Of a DNA stretch of 64,000 bases, positions 18,240 to 27,132 are shown one piece after another. The stretch is from Williamsia muralis NBRC 105860 (lineage in GTDB: Bacteria; Actinomycetota; Actinomycetes; Mycobacteriales; Mycobacteriaceae), in the NCBI RefSeq assembly GCF_001598915.1, contig NZ_BDAP01000003.1:706006-770005 (forward strand), in the 5' to 3' direction. The stretch's first letter is position 1, and every line of letters begins with the position of its first letter. Below the pieces are notes generated by a model that was not told the DNA's origin, made no database searches, and saw only the letters and a program-made list of their open reading frames with translations. A program made the translations under genes and the position numbers.

Positions 18240-19079
18240 ATGGCCATTGCCGAAATCACGTCAACTGTCCCCACCAGCCTGGGTGGCCTGCACGTCCGCG
18301 CAGTGGGCAATGGTCCACCCGCGGTGTTGTGGCACAGCATGTTCGTGGACTCGTCGAGCTGGGACCGGGTGCTGCCCACCCTCGCCGAACACCGGCGTCT
18401 TTTCCTCGTCGACGCCCCCTCGTCGGGTAAGAGCGACGCCCTGGTTCGGCCCACCGACATCGCAGCCTGCGCCTCTGCAGCAGCTGAGCTGATGACGTCG
18501 CTGGCCGAAGACCTCGGCGGACCGGTTGACTGGCTCGGCAACGCATGGGGAGGGCATGTCGGAATGCACTTGGCCGCAACACGGCCTGACCTGGTCCGCA
18601 CTCTCACCGCGATCAGCGCACCGACGACTCCGATCAGCAAGCCGTTGCGTCTTAAGGTCCGCGCCCTCGCCCCGCTGTACCGCGTGTTCGGTCCTCGGGG
18701 GTTACCGCGCAAGGCGATCGAGGAGACACTGTTCACCGACCGGACACGGGCGACCGATACAGAAGCGGTCGCCTTGCTGAGGTCTTCGATGCGTCGAGTG
18801 ACGAACGCGGCGATGGTGAATGCGATCTCCACAGCGATTCTCAATCGGACAGACCTGACGTGGGCGGTCGAGAGAATCGACTGTCCGACTCTGTTCGTCA
18901 CCACTGATGACCGAGGCGAATGGACGCCTGCGGAGGCCAGAGCGGTCGCGGCGACGATGACCGATGCGCGCGAGGTCACCGTCGCCGATGCCCGCGTGAT
19001 CCCGGCGATCGAACAGCCCGCGGCTCTGTCCACGGCAGTTATCCAGTTCTGGAATGAGCAGGGCGACAACGTCGTCTGA
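18240..19079 (+). CDS. Alpha/beta-hydrolase-fold protein without a canonical nucleophile
   Basis: 279 aa. The fold is clear: WHSMFVDSSSWDRVLPTLAEHRRLFLVDAPSSGKS at the oxyanion side and VDWLGNAWGGHVGMHLAATRPDLV at the nucleophile elbow. The elbow reads G-N-A-W-G, so alanine 102 replaces the usual serine. The position expected to hold the catalytic histidine reads ADARVIPAIEQP, with arginine 252. The codons (gca and cgc) are unambiguous. It may be a binding protein, a cofactor-free enzyme with other chemistry, or a member of a naturally non-serine subfamily. It is regulated by the divergent TetR gene. Confidence 0.85.
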   Translation: MAIAEITSTVPTSLGGLHVRAVGNGPPAVLWHSMFVDSSSWDRVLPTLAEHRRLFLVDAPSSGKSDALVRPTDIAACASAAAELMTSLAEDLGGPVDWLGNAWGGHVGMHLAATRPDLVRTLTAISAPTTPISKPLRLKVRALAPLYRVFGPRGLPRKAIEETLFTDRTRATDTEAVALLRSSMRRVTNAAMVNAISTAILNRTDLTWAVERIDCPTLFVTTDDRGEWTPAEARAVAATMTDAREVTVADARVIPAIEQPAALSTAVIQFWNEQGDNVV

Positions 19080-19149
19080 CGCTCGCGGCGTGTTCTGGCC
19101 CGGGGGGCGGTAGCGTTCTCCGGATGCTGCCCTTGACGGGAATGACTTC

Positions 19150-20358
19150 GTGACGAGGCCAACCGTGCCTGTGGCATCGCGCGGGATCGTCGCAATCCTG
19201 TTGATGGTCATTCCGCTGAGCCAGATTCCGCTGGATGCATACACTCCTGCGCTCCCCGACATGGCGGCCGAGCTGGGGTCGACAAGCACGACCATGCAGA
19301 ACACGGTCACCGCCTACATGTTGGGTATGGCGTTGGCCTTCATCCCGGTGGGCGTGATCTCGGACGCGGTCGGGCGCAAACCGGTGTTGCTGGTGTGCCT
19401 TTCGATCGTCGTCGCAACGAGCCTGGGTTGTTCGGTCGCAGACGACGTGATCACCCTGCTCGTCCTACGCTTTCTCCAGGGTTGCGGGGCCTGCGCTTGC
19501 CTGGTCCTGGCCTACGCCATCGCCGCCGATTGCTTCGCCGGTACTCGACTGATCGCTGTCTCGGGCCTACTCGGCGCGGCGTGGGGCGTGGCTCCGGTCT
19601 TGGCTCCGGCGGTCGGCGGACTGCTGGTGCAGTTCATCTCGTGGCGGTGGATCTTCGCTCTCATCGCGCTGCTCGCTGCCTCGGTCGCTGTCCTGGTCAC
19701 GTTCGCGCTTCCGGAAACGCTCGCAGCCGATGACCGTGATCGGGTGGACTTTCGGGTCACCGCACGTGTCCTGGCCGCCGCGTTACGCCACCGCGTGTTC
19801 GTGGTGCTGATCGTCGTATTCGGCCTGATGGCATCAGCGCAGTTGGTGTTCGGTGTGGTCGGCCCATTTCTCTATCAAGAAGAACTGGACTTCTCACCGG
19901 CCGCGTACGGCGCGATGGCGTTGATCGTCGGCGGTGCGAACCTATTGGGCGAGCTGGCGTGCGGGACACTTGCGACCCGCATCCGCACCCGACCTCTGGC
20001 CTTCGGAGCACTGGGCGTCTTCTTCTGCGGGGCAATCGTTCTCGTCGCCTCCGCAGCGCTGATGGGCGTGAACGCACCGGCCATCACGATCGGCGCCTGT
20101 CTCGCATTGGCCGGGTGCGGTGTCTTGTGCCCGCAGATGTACGGGCTTGCCCTGGGCCTGTTCGACCGCAACCTCGGCCTGATCGGCGGGGTGGTGAGTG
20201 CAGGGTGTTACCTCATCGTCAGTGCCGCGATGACCACCGCGGGGGTCCTGCCCGAGAACTCGCAAGCACCTTTGGGCTGGCTGTACCTCGGGATCGGAAT
20301 TGCCGTCGGTGTGCTGCTCCTGTGGTCCACGGCACCAAAACGGGTAGGCGTCCAGTAG
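19150..20358 (+). CDS. MFS multidrug exporter, Bcr/CflA family
   Basis: 402 aa with 12 predicted membrane helices. The first helix region (PLDAYTPALPDMAAELG) and the loop 2-3 motif GVISDAVGRKPVLL are typical of the Bcr/CflA proton-driven drug exporters. Antibiotics such as bicyclomycin or chloramphenicol are exported by some relatives; this substrate is unknown. The GTG at 19150 is the first usable start, since an ATG 9 nt earlier runs into a stop. The gene ends 51 nt before an azoreductase-like gene on the same strand. Confidence 0.88.
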   Translation: MTRPTVPVASRGIVAILLMVIPLSQIPLDAYTPALPDMAAELGSTSTTMQNTVTAYMLGMALAFIPVGVISDAVGRKPVLLVCLSIVVATSLGCSVADDVITLLVLRFLQGCGACACLVLAYAIAADCFAGTRLIAVSGLLGAAWGVAPVLAPAVGGLLVQFISWRWIFALIALLAASVAVLVTFALPETLAADDRDRVDFRVTARVLAAALRHRVFVVLIVVFGLMASAQLVFGVVGPFLYQEELDFSPAAYGAMALIVGGANLLGELACGTLATRIRTRPLAFGALGVFFCGAIVLVASAALMGVNAPAITIGACLALAGCGVLCPQMYGLALGLFDRNLGLIGGVVSAGCYLIVSAAMTTAGVLPENSQAPLGWLYLGIGIAVGVLLLWSTAPKRVGVQ

Positions 20359-20409
20359 CACGCGGAGACACTCATCTGACCCGTCTGCCAGGGTGGGCAG
20401 AATGAGACC

Positions 20410-21054
20410 ATGGCTCACCTACTTCACCTCGATTCGTCCGCCGACGTCCACACATCCCGCTCTCGCGAGCTGACCCAGCTGTTCGCGCAGACATGGCTCG
20501 CCGCCGACTCGACGAGAACGGTCACCTACCGCGATCTCCATCGCGACCCCATCCCACACCTTTCCGACGCAGGACTGCATTACGCCACCAGGCTGCGGTC
20601 CGCCACCGAGAAGCCCAGTGCCGAGTCGGAGGCCCTGCAGTGGCAACTGATCAACGAAGTGATCTCCGCCGACGTGGTGGTTGTCGGTGCACCTATGTAC
20701 AACTGGTCGCTGCCCTCCACCCTGAAGGCCTGGATCGACCACATTCACGTGCTGGGCACCACAGCGCCTTTCGACACTCCCGACCAACCGTTCGCAGGTA
20801 AGCCGGTGGTGGTCATCTCCTCTCGAGGCCTTGTGTACACGCCCGGCACGGCCGAGGAGTCGCTGGACCACACCATTCCGCCACTGACCCAGGTTCTCGG
20901 AAAAGCACTGGGGATGAGGGTCGAGGTTGTCGCCGACGACCTCACATTGGTAGGTCGCATCCCGGATCTGGATTCGAAATCGACACAGGCCGCCGAGGCC
21001 AGGCGCACGTCCGAGGCGCGCGTCCTTCAACTCGCCGCGCAGCCGTTGAGCTAA
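20410..21054 (+). CDS. FMN-dependent NADH-azoreductase / quinone reductase family
   Basis: 214 aa flavodoxin-like protein. LLHLDSSADVHTSRSRELT at the N-terminus binds the FMN phosphate. VVVVGAPMYNWSLPSTLKAWIDHI is the AzoR isoalloxazine-binding motif. GKPVVVISSRGLVYTPGT is the next conserved loop. Such enzymes reduce quinones and azo compounds with NADH, forming a defence against electrophiles. The stop codon overlaps that of the convergent ligB gene by 3 nt. Confidence 0.87.
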   Translation: MAHLLHLDSSADVHTSRSRELTQLFAQTWLAADSTRTVTYRDLHRDPIPHLSDAGLHYATRLRSATEKPSAESEALQWQLINEVISADVVVVGAPMYNWSLPSTLKAWIDHIHVLGTTAPFDTPDQPFAGKPVVVISSRGLVYTPGTAEESLDHTIPPLTQVLGKALGMRVEVVADDLTLVGRIPDLDSKSTQAAEARRTSEARVLQLAAQPLS

Positions 21055-22571
21055 ATCCCGTCTCCAGGCAACATCGCCCGGACCGCCTCGATGGGGTCGG
21101 CCATCGCGGCGGTCTTGTCCGGCCGGTACCTCAAGACGCGTGCGAAACGCAACGCGACACCGCCGGGATATCGAGTGCTCACCTGCACACCATCCAACTC
21201 GATTTCCACCACGATCTGCGGATACAAATATACCGTGTGCTGGTCGCGGTTTCGCTCCACCTTCGGGAACTCTTCTGTCTGCCAACGCAACAGCTCATCG
21301 GTGAGCCCCTTGAACGTCTTACCCACCATGATCGGCTCCCCGCCATCCGGATCACGAGCACCGAGGTGCAGATTGGAGAGGTAGCCCGTCCGACGGCCGT
21401 AGCCCCATTCGGCACCCAGCACGATGAGATCGAGCGTGTGCTCCGGTTTGACCTTCTGCCACGACTTGCCCCGCCGGCCCGCCGCGTACGTCGAGTCGAG
21501 GGCTTTGATCATGATGCCTTCATGACCTGCGGCGAGCGCAGCATCGAGGTGGGCCTCGGTCTCCTCGACAGTCGGAGATCGTAGCGCCGGAATCCGATGC
21601 TGGGGCGCAAGACGATCGAGTACACCTATCCGGTCGGACAGAGGCCGGTCGAGCAGGTCTTCACCGTCGAGATGCAGGCAGTCGAAGAAATACGGCTGCA
21701 GCAATAAATCGCGCTGCGAACTGGCGCCGAACCTGCTCATCGTCTCCTGGAACGGCCGGGGTCGGCCCGAGTCGGCGAGCGCCAGTGTCTCCCCGTCCAG
21801 AACCACCGACTCACACGGCAGGTCACGCACCAACTGCACGAGCTCGGGTACCCGTTCGGTGATGTCGTTGAGTGTTCGCGTGAAGATCGCCACGTCATCG
21901 CCGTTGCGATGTACCTGGATTCGAGCACCATCGAGCTTGTACTCCACGCTCACGTACCCACCTAGCGCCGAATGCGCCTCGCCGAGCGACTTCGCGGGCG
22001 AGGCAAGCATCGGCCGCACCGGCCGGCCGACCTCCAAACCGAATGACTGAAGGGCGGCTGCGCCGCCACTCATTGCCGCGGCCGCGGTCTCGGCAAGGCT
22101 GCCCGACAGCATGAACGCCCGCCTCACAACGTCAACCGGCAGATCGGAGGCCGTAGCGATCGCCTCGGTCATCACGCCTTCCAGCGCTCCCTGGCGTACC
22201 TCCCCGGTGAGCAGCCGGATGAGGAAGTCTTGTTCACCTGATGTCGCCCTCTCGAACAGGCTGCCCAGCAACTCCTTTCGAAGTTTGACCGAGCCGGCAC
22301 CGGAGGTCGCGGCCAACTCGTCGAGCAGGTTGTCGACTTCTGCCACCGTCCACGTCGGGGCTGCGGCCGCGTGCGCCCGGGCTCCCGAGAGCGTACGCCA
22401 ACCGATGCCGAGTCGGCCTTGCAGTGTCTCGCCTGACAGCCAGGCGACCACAGCGCGTACGTCCTGCGGCGCGGCGCCGCGCAACAGATCTGCGATGGCG
22501 AGGGTCTTCGCTTTCCGCGAACGGGTTGCGGCGACCGCCGCGCTGGTGGTCACAACGTCATCGAGGTGCAT
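21051..22571 (-). CDS. ligB: ATP-dependent DNA ligase LigB
   Basis: 506 aa, matching mycobacterial LigB (about 507 aa). An N-terminal DNA-binding domain (about 1-185) precedes the nucleotidyltransferase core with motif I YKLDGARIQ (lysine 212, the AMP attachment site), the motif III region with YFFDCLHLDGEDLL, motif IV EGIMIK, and motif V SWQKVKPEHTLDLIVLGAEWG. The C-terminal OB domain is complete. It seals nicks using ATP as an accessory to NAD-dependent LigA. It lies 35 nt downstream of the haemoglobin-fusion gene. Confidence 0.93.
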   Translation of the reverse strand: MHLDDVVTTSAAVAATRSRKAKTLAIADLLRGAAPQDVRAVVAWLSGETLQGRLGIGWRTLSGARAHAAAAPTWTVAEVDNLLDELAATSGAGSVKLRKELLGSLFERATSGEQDFLIRLLTGEVRQGALEGVMTEAIATASDLPVDVVRRAFMLSGSLAETAAAAMSGGAAALQSFGLEVGRPVRPMLASPAKSLGEAHSALGGYVSVEYKLDGARIQVHRNGDDVAIFTRTLNDITERVPELVQLVRDLPCESVVLDGETLALADSGRPRPFQETMSRFGASSQRDLLLQPYFFDCLHLDGEDLLDRPLSDRIGVLDRLAPQHRIPALRSPTVEETEAHLDAALAAGHEGIMIKALDSTYAAGRRGKSWQKVKPEHTLDLIVLGAEWGYGRRTGYLSNLHLGARDPDGGEPIMVGKTFKGLTDELLRWQTEEFPKVERNRDQHTVYLYPQIVVEIELDGVQVSTRYPGGVALRFARVLRYRPDKTAAMADPIEAVRAMLPGDGI

Positions 22572-22606
22572 CCGTCAACGGTATCGATCGCTTCGGACAG
22601 GACCGT

Positions 22607-23377
22607 TCAACCTTGCCAGGGAGGGGCCATACCCCAGCCCCAACGTGGCACCGGGGCATGGGGCATCGGCGTGGCGCCGGGCTGGGAGTTCTCCACCGCG
22701 ATGCGGGTGGCCCACTCGAGGTAGGCGACAAAGGCCGACCTGAACTCCGGATCGCCGGGCAGGCCCACTTCGTCCGCTGCGTCGAGCAGTAGGTCCACCC
22801 AGCGCCGGCGTTGCTTGGGCGTGATGGCCTTACCGACGTGATGCGCGAGCATGTTCTCGTAGCCGCCGCCGGGCGCGGTGTATTCGGCAGGGCCACCGAA
22901 TACCTCGCCCACCCACGAGGCGACATGTTGCGCGTGATGCGCATCCATCCCTGCGAACATCGGCGCCAACAACTCGTCTTGCGGGACCAGTTCGTAGAAA
23001 CGCGTGAAAAGCTTGTCGAACGCTTCTGCGCCGCCCGCCCATTCGAACAGGGTGGGCGGGACGTCGGCGCCCGAGCCGGTACCGGTCACGCCGGTCAGAT
23101 CGTAGTGCTGCATCTCGTCGATGGCGCCCACGTAGTTCTTGATCTCGGCGAAGAACGCCCGGAACAGTTCACTGCCACGAAAGCCTGTCAGATGTCCATC
23201 CAGGGAGTCCCACGTGATGCGCAGGATGTAGTGGTCGGGCTTTTCGACTGCGCGCGACAACTCGAAGTCGATGCAGTGCTCGGACTTGTGCATGGCGTCG
23301 GCGGCGCGGGCGTACGCAGCCTCGAACTCGGCAGCTGATGATTCGTCGATGCGGTACCGGATGTACTCCAGGATCAT
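22607..23377 (-). CDS. ABM domain-truncated haemoglobin fusion protein
   Basis: 256 aa in two modules. Residues 1 to about 95 form an antibiotic-biosynthesis-monooxygenase (ABM) ferredoxin-like domain (MILEYIRYRIDES through FFAEIKNYVGAIDEMQHY). Residues about 108-245 form a group II truncated haemoglobin (FDKLFTRFYELVPQDELLAPMF, HHAQHVASWVGEVFGG and the F-helix histidine in MLAHHVGKAIT). Such chimeras are known in actinobacteria. The globin could supply or sense oxygen or NO for oxidation by the ABM module. A proline/tryptophan-rich tail ends the protein. It is divergent from a HAD phosphatase gene. Confidence 0.87.
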   Translation of the reverse strand: MILEYIRYRIDESSAAEFEAAYARAADAMHKSEHCIDFELSRAVEKPDHYILRITWDSLDGHLTGFRGSELFRAFFAEIKNYVGAIDEMQHYDLTGVTGTGSGADVPPTLFEWAGGAEAFDKLFTRFYELVPQDELLAPMFAGMDAHHAQHVASWVGEVFGGPAEYTAPGGGYENMLAHHVGKAITPKQRRRWVDLLLDAADEVGLPGDPEFRSAFVAYLEWATRIAVENSQPGATPMPHAPVPRWGWGMAPPWQG

Positions 23378-23544
23378 GGCGGGCCTCCAGCGCAGACGTT
23401 ACAGCGGGCAGAGGGCCCGCACCGCCAAACGGTGTCGGAGATGCTCCATTTTGAATTGGCCGCAGCACCGGGCTACGACCTGGCCAACTGCCTGAACCGC
23501 CATCTCGTGCACCGGGCCGCACCACCGCTTGGCATCATGCTCGT

Positions 23545-24372
23545 GTGAGTATCCGGCTGCTGGCAACCGACCTCGACGGCACCTTGCTGACGTCTCGACG
23601 AACGATCAGTGAACGGTCGGCGGCGGCTATGGCCGCCGCTGCTACAGCAGGTATCCGAGTGGTATGGGCGACTGCCAGAGCGCAACATTCGGTCCGCAAC
23701 CTTGCTGTCGACAGTGGCTTTCGCGGTTATGCCGTGGCTGCGAACGGCGCCGTGTTGATCGACCTCACCGACGGCGAGGCCACGATCTTCGACCTGCAGG
23801 CGATGGCACCGGACGTCGCCGGTACGGCAATCGAACAGGTGCGGACCCTGTTTCCCGGCACCGTGTTCGCCGTGGTCGGCCCGACTCGTTTCATCGCCGA
23901 CCCGGCCTACGCCGCGCTCTGTGTCTACGCCGACCACCATCGAGATCCGCTGACCATGGAGATGAGCGACACGGCCTCATTGGACGACGAACCGATCGTC
24001 AAAGTCGTTGCGCGCCACGCTCACATCCCGAGCGTCGACCTCTTCCGGCAAGTGGCGCAGGCCGGGATCCCCGGCGTGACCCCGACCCATTCCGGCGCGC
24101 CCTACGTGGAGATGGCCGCCGAAGGCGTCTCCAAGGCCAGTGGACTCGCCCGGCTGTGTGACGCGTGGGACATCGATCCGACCGAGGTCGCGGCCTGTGG
24201 AGACGCGATCAACGATCTGCCGATGCTCGAATGGGCCGGCCTGGCGCTGTGTCCGGCGAACGGCTCACCCGATGCGCTCGCAGCTGCCGATCACATCCTG
24301 GCAACCAACGACGACGACGGGGTGGCAAGGTATCTCGAAGGCCTCGTCGATGCCCCCGGTGATACCGGTTAG
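23545..24372 (+). CDS. HAD superfamily hydrolase, Cof-type
   Basis: 275 aa. HAD motif I is LLATDLDGTLL near the N-terminus, motif II lies in WATARAQ, and motif IV is GDAINDLPMLEWAG. The C2B cap between them places it in the Cof/YbiV group of sugar-phosphate or cofactor phosphatases. The GTG start is the first in frame. Its stop overlaps that of the convergent carboxylesterase. Confidence 0.87.
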   Translation: MSIRLLATDLDGTLLTSRRTISERSAAAMAAAATAGIRVVWATARAQHSVRNLAVDSGFRGYAVAANGAVLIDLTDGEATIFDLQAMAPDVAGTAIEQVRTLFPGTVFAVVGPTRFIADPAYAALCVYADHHRDPLTMEMSDTASLDDEPIVKVVARHAHIPSVDLFRQVAQAGIPGVTPTHSGAPYVEMAAEGVSKASGLARLCDAWDIDPTEVAACGDAINDLPMLEWAGLALCPANGSPDALAAADHILATNDDDGVARYLEGLVDAPGDTG

Positions 24373-25916
24373 AGGAAGTTCAGCACCTCGGTACCCCACG
24401 CCGCACGCAGATCCCGGTCGAGGTCATCGACCACTTTGTCTTGCCTGTCGATCACCAGGGTCGCACGCTGATCCGGTACGTACGGAGGCCATTCCGGGTC
24501 GCCCGGTAGTCCGCCGGGATGACCGTCCACGGCGAAGTTCACCCATCGATTCTGGAGACGGGCAGAAAGCGCCTTCCCCACTTTCAGGCCACCGAGTTTG
24601 AACGTGATGTCCTTGCGGCCGGCCACCAGGTTGCCCCAGACATACGGCAATTCGGTGGCATGGGTGGCCCCGACCCGCAAGGCCCGCAGCATCGGTGTGG
24701 CCCAGTCGAACCGGTAGAGATACACCGGCGCGACGGCACTGTGCGCTTCGGCGAGCCAGATGGTCGGCATCCGAAAACCGACGTCACGGGCGACAGCGAG
24801 CCCGGCTGCCTTCATCTTCAAACCTGAGTAGGCCGAGCCGATCTCGGCCTCACTCGGCAGTTTGAGTTCCGGCTGCTCTGCCGCGATCTCGGCGAACATG
24901 GCACGAATCGCATCCGGGGTGATCGGCATCAACGGCGACTTCATCCACTTGAACAGCGCCGCCTCGTCTTTGTTGGTACCGATGATAAGAGGAACGGGGT
25001 TCGAGCGGCCGGCACGGGCCGCCGCCAGCGGGTAGTCGGGCAGCAGATCCTTGTCGACCACCGGCGCGAACGCCAGTGTGCCGGGCGTCGCGGCCGGCAC
25101 ATCGCTGAACAGTTCGAGTCCTGCCGACACGAGGCGGTCGACCGGCATGTCGTACAGTGTCGCAACCGAATCCGGTTCGACCCCGACCTTCTGGAGAAAG
25201 ATGTCGGCGGCGCGTTTCGCCCTTGCGCTGTCGTACACCGAGGTCGCCGGCGAGCTCTGCGCGATCGCACGGGAGAACAGTCCTGACGCAGCCGGAACGG
25301 TCAGGAGTGTCGTGACGATGCCCCCGCCCGCTGATTCCCCGAAAAGGGTCACCCGTTCCGGGTCTCCCCCGAAGCCGGCGATGTTGTCTTGAACCCATTG
25401 CAACGCGAGGATCACGTCTCGCAGCGCGAGGTTGGTGTCGAAGACCCGCTCAGCGGTACTGAACGACGACAGATCCAGAAATCCCAGCGCGCCGAGTCTG
25501 TAATTCACCGTCACCAGCACGACGTCGCCATCAGAGACAAGTGCGCGCCCGTCGTACAACGGCTGACTCGACGTGCCGAAAATGTATGCGCCCCCGTGGA
25601 TCCAGACCATGACCGGCCGTGGGTCGTCCGGAGTGACCACTGACGCCGACCAGACGTTGAGGCTCAGGCAATCCTCGTCCTTGACGGCGCCGGGTCCGAG
25701 CGTGATCACCGGATTGTTCGGTTGCGGCGCCACCGGACCGAACGTGGTCGCGTCGACGACGTCGGCCCAGGGTTCCGGTGGCACCGGCGCCCGCCAACGC
25801 CGCTCGCCCGTGGGTGGCGCTGCATAGCGGATACCCCGCCACGACTTGGTGATCCCGTCGTCCAGGCCCCGAACCGGCCCACTGGTGGTTGTCACCACGT
25901 TCTCGTCGTCTGCCAT
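24369..25916 (-). CDS. Type B carboxylesterase
   Basis: 515 aa. It contains the oxyanion motif WIHGGAYIFG (about 105-114), EDCLSLNVW, and the nucleophile elbow FGESAGGG with serine 195. The acid is likely in the GTNKDEAALF region and the histidine in GATHATELPYVWGN. Substrates are esters of hydrophobic acids or drugs. I chose the ATG at 25916 because TAGGAG precedes it by 7 nt; the frame is open for 15 further codons without a ribosome site. No signal peptide is seen, so it is cytoplasmic. Confidence 0.9.
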   Translation of the reverse strand: MADDENVVTTTSGPVRGLDDGITKSWRGIRYAAPPTGERRWRAPVPPEPWADVVDATTFGPVAPQPNNPVITLGPGAVKDEDCLSLNVWSASVVTPDDPRPVMVWIHGGAYIFGTSSQPLYDGRALVSDGDVVLVTVNYRLGALGFLDLSSFSTAERVFDTNLALRDVILALQWVQDNIAGFGGDPERVTLFGESAGGGIVTTLLTVPAASGLFSRAIAQSSPATSVYDSARAKRAADIFLQKVGVEPDSVATLYDMPVDRLVSAGLELFSDVPAATPGTLAFAPVVDKDLLPDYPLAAARAGRSNPVPLIIGTNKDEAALFKWMKSPLMPITPDAIRAMFAEIAAEQPELKLPSEAEIGSAYSGLKMKAAGLAVARDVGFRMPTIWLAEAHSAVAPVYLYRFDWATPMLRALRVGATHATELPYVWGNLVAGRKDITFKLGGLKVGKALSARLQNRWVNFAVDGHPGGLPGDPEWPPYVPDQRATLVIDRQDKVVDDLDRDLRAAWGTEVLNFL

Positions 25917-26048
25917 GTCTGAGCTCCTACCGAGGAAGGCAATGTCGCTCACACTACGCAAACGGTCGCTTACGCGAATGCGGACAACATCATCCGTCCG
26001 GGTCGCGCAAAGAATCTGAGCCGGCGCGGAGGAACTTCTGCCCGTGCG

Positions 26049-26408
26049 TCAGTTGTGAGCCGCGTTGAATGCCTCGACGATGGCGTTGGGAATACGGCCG
26101 CGGTCGGAGACCTCGTAACCGTTCTCGCGGGCCCATTCACGGATGGCGGCCAATTGCGACTTGTCGCTGCGCACTTCGGAGGCGGCCGGCGCCTGCTTGG
26201 CAGTGGCCCTCCTCTGACGGCCACCGATCTTGGTGGCCTTGTCGATCCACTTCTGCATGTCTTTGTCGAACTTCTCGGCCGACTTGGGGCCGAGATCGAG
26301 GGAGTATTCGACACCGTTGACGGTGAACGTTTCCACGATCACGTCCGAAGGGTCGAGATCGGAACCGTCGAGGTCGTCGGTGATCTGTTCGATGGTTCTG
26401 CGTGCCAT
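26049..26408 (-). CDS. lsr2: Lsr2 nucleoid-associated protein
   Basis: 119 aa. The N-terminal dimerisation domain ([43 protein letters not shown]) and the C-terminal DNA-binding domain with the minor-groove RGR motif ([16 protein letters not shown]) are both intact. Lsr2 bridges AT-rich DNA and silences horizontally acquired genes in mycobacteria, like H-NS. I took the ATG at 26408, with AAGAGGG upstream, which gives the standard N-terminus. Actinomycetes often carry more than one copy; whether this is the main one cannot be decided here. Confidence 0.92.
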   Translation of the reverse strand: MARRTIEQITDDLDGSDLDPSDVIVETFTVNGVEYSLDLGPKSAEKFDKDMQKWIDKATKIGGRQRRATAKQAPAASEVRSDKSQLAAIREWARENGYEVSDRGRIPNAIVEAFNAAHN

Positions 26409-26741
26409 GTTCTGCGCCCTCTTCGTCGGGGAGGCGGTCCAGCGCCTGATGGGTGGTGACGTCTCGTGTTCGCCCGAACATACCTTTGTCCGCCGCTGTA
26501 CACCGAACTGGGGATAGCGCTCCCGCGGCGAGTCTGCTGTCGCGCCGCGTCCAGATGCCATGCCACATCTCGACAGCGGTCAGGCGGTGTTGATCAAGCG
26601 CCGTCTCCCATGCCGAAAAGGGGCTCCGTGCCGAGTCGGCGCCGAAGTTCCGGAGTGATTCCTGCCGAGCAGGTTTGAAACCCCACGACCGAGGAATCCT
26701 TCATGTTGCCTGAATCACTATTCTAAAAGGAAGGGTTGAAC
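26409..26741. other. Intergenic region between lsr2 and a small acidic gene
   Basis: 333 nt with no convincing gene. It holds a small hairpin CCTGC-CGA-GCAGG (26660-26672), the palindrome GGTTT-G-AAACC (26672-26682) and TATTCT (26719-26724), which could be a -10 for the gene at 26742. The promoter of lsr2 should also lie here, but I could not assign it. Confidence 0.4.
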
Positions 26742-26957
26742 ATGCCTGCAGGACAAACCGGATTCGATGATGTCTCATTCGATCTGATCTCGGTGCAGTA
26801 CCACTCACTCAAAGCCGGGCACGACTACGGCCAGTACGTGCGTGATGCCCGCAACGCCGGCCGTGACGACATCGCAGACTTCTTCGAGCAGGTGATGGCT
26901 CAGGACTCCGAACGCGCTGAAAAGTGCCACGGCTTCCTGCGCGAACTCCAAAGCTGA
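26742..26957 (+). CDS. Small conserved acidic helical protein
   Basis: 71 aa, not assigned to a family. It is predicted to be a helical hairpin: a first helix around FDLISVQYHSLKAGHDYGQYVRDA and a second around DIADFFEQVMAQDSERAEKCHGFL. The spacing of Gln/Tyr/His and Glu/Asp residues resembles small ferritin-like or four-helix-bundle half-units, but metal binding is only a suggestion. The ATG at 26742 follows AAGGAAGGG. A strong terminator follows the gene, so it is an independent transcript. Confidence 0.65.
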   Translation: MPAGQTGFDDVSFDLISVQYHSLKAGHDYGQYVRDARNAGRDDIADFFEQVMAQDSERAEKCHGFLRELQS

Positions 26958-27044
26958 ATGCGGCAGGTTCAGACCTGTCGCCGACCTTGTCGACGGGGAC
27001 AACAACCCCAGAATCGGGCCGTCCCCCACCAATCCCTCAACACG

Positions 27045-27071
27045 CGACCCGCCGCCCGGCGGGTCGTTTTT
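27045..27071 (+). terminator. Rho-independent terminator
   Basis: A 10-bp GC-rich perfect stem (27045-27054 with 27057-27066) is followed by TTTTT. It is the clearest intrinsic terminator in the window and ends the small gene at 26742. Confidence 0.88.
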
Positions 27072-27099
27072 CGTTGGGCACATCGAGGCTATTTGCGTC

Positions 27100-27128
27100 T
27101 TGACTTATATAAGTGGTCTGTGAAATAT
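27100..27128 (+). promoter_or_regulatory. ArsR promoter with embedded 12-bp palindromic operator
   Basis: TTGACT (27100-27105), a 17-nt spacer and AAATAT (27123-27128) form a promoter. The perfect palindrome ACTTATATAAGT (27103-27114) overlaps the -35, where an ArsR dimer would block transcription. The in-frame GTG codons at 27133 and 27136 follow so closely that the mRNA is probably leaderless. Confidence 0.6.
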
Positions 27129-27132
27129 AGCT

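Noticed and set aside
17876..19195. 439-residue minus-strand frame across the TetR-hydrolase junction
   Set aside because: It runs antisense through a complete hydrolase gene and across the operator; the TetR frame in the region is clearly the real one.
26466..26678. 70-residue plus-strand frame between lsr2 and the small gene
   Set aside because: No ribosome site and an Arg/Ser/Cys-rich composition typical of non-coding high-GC frames.
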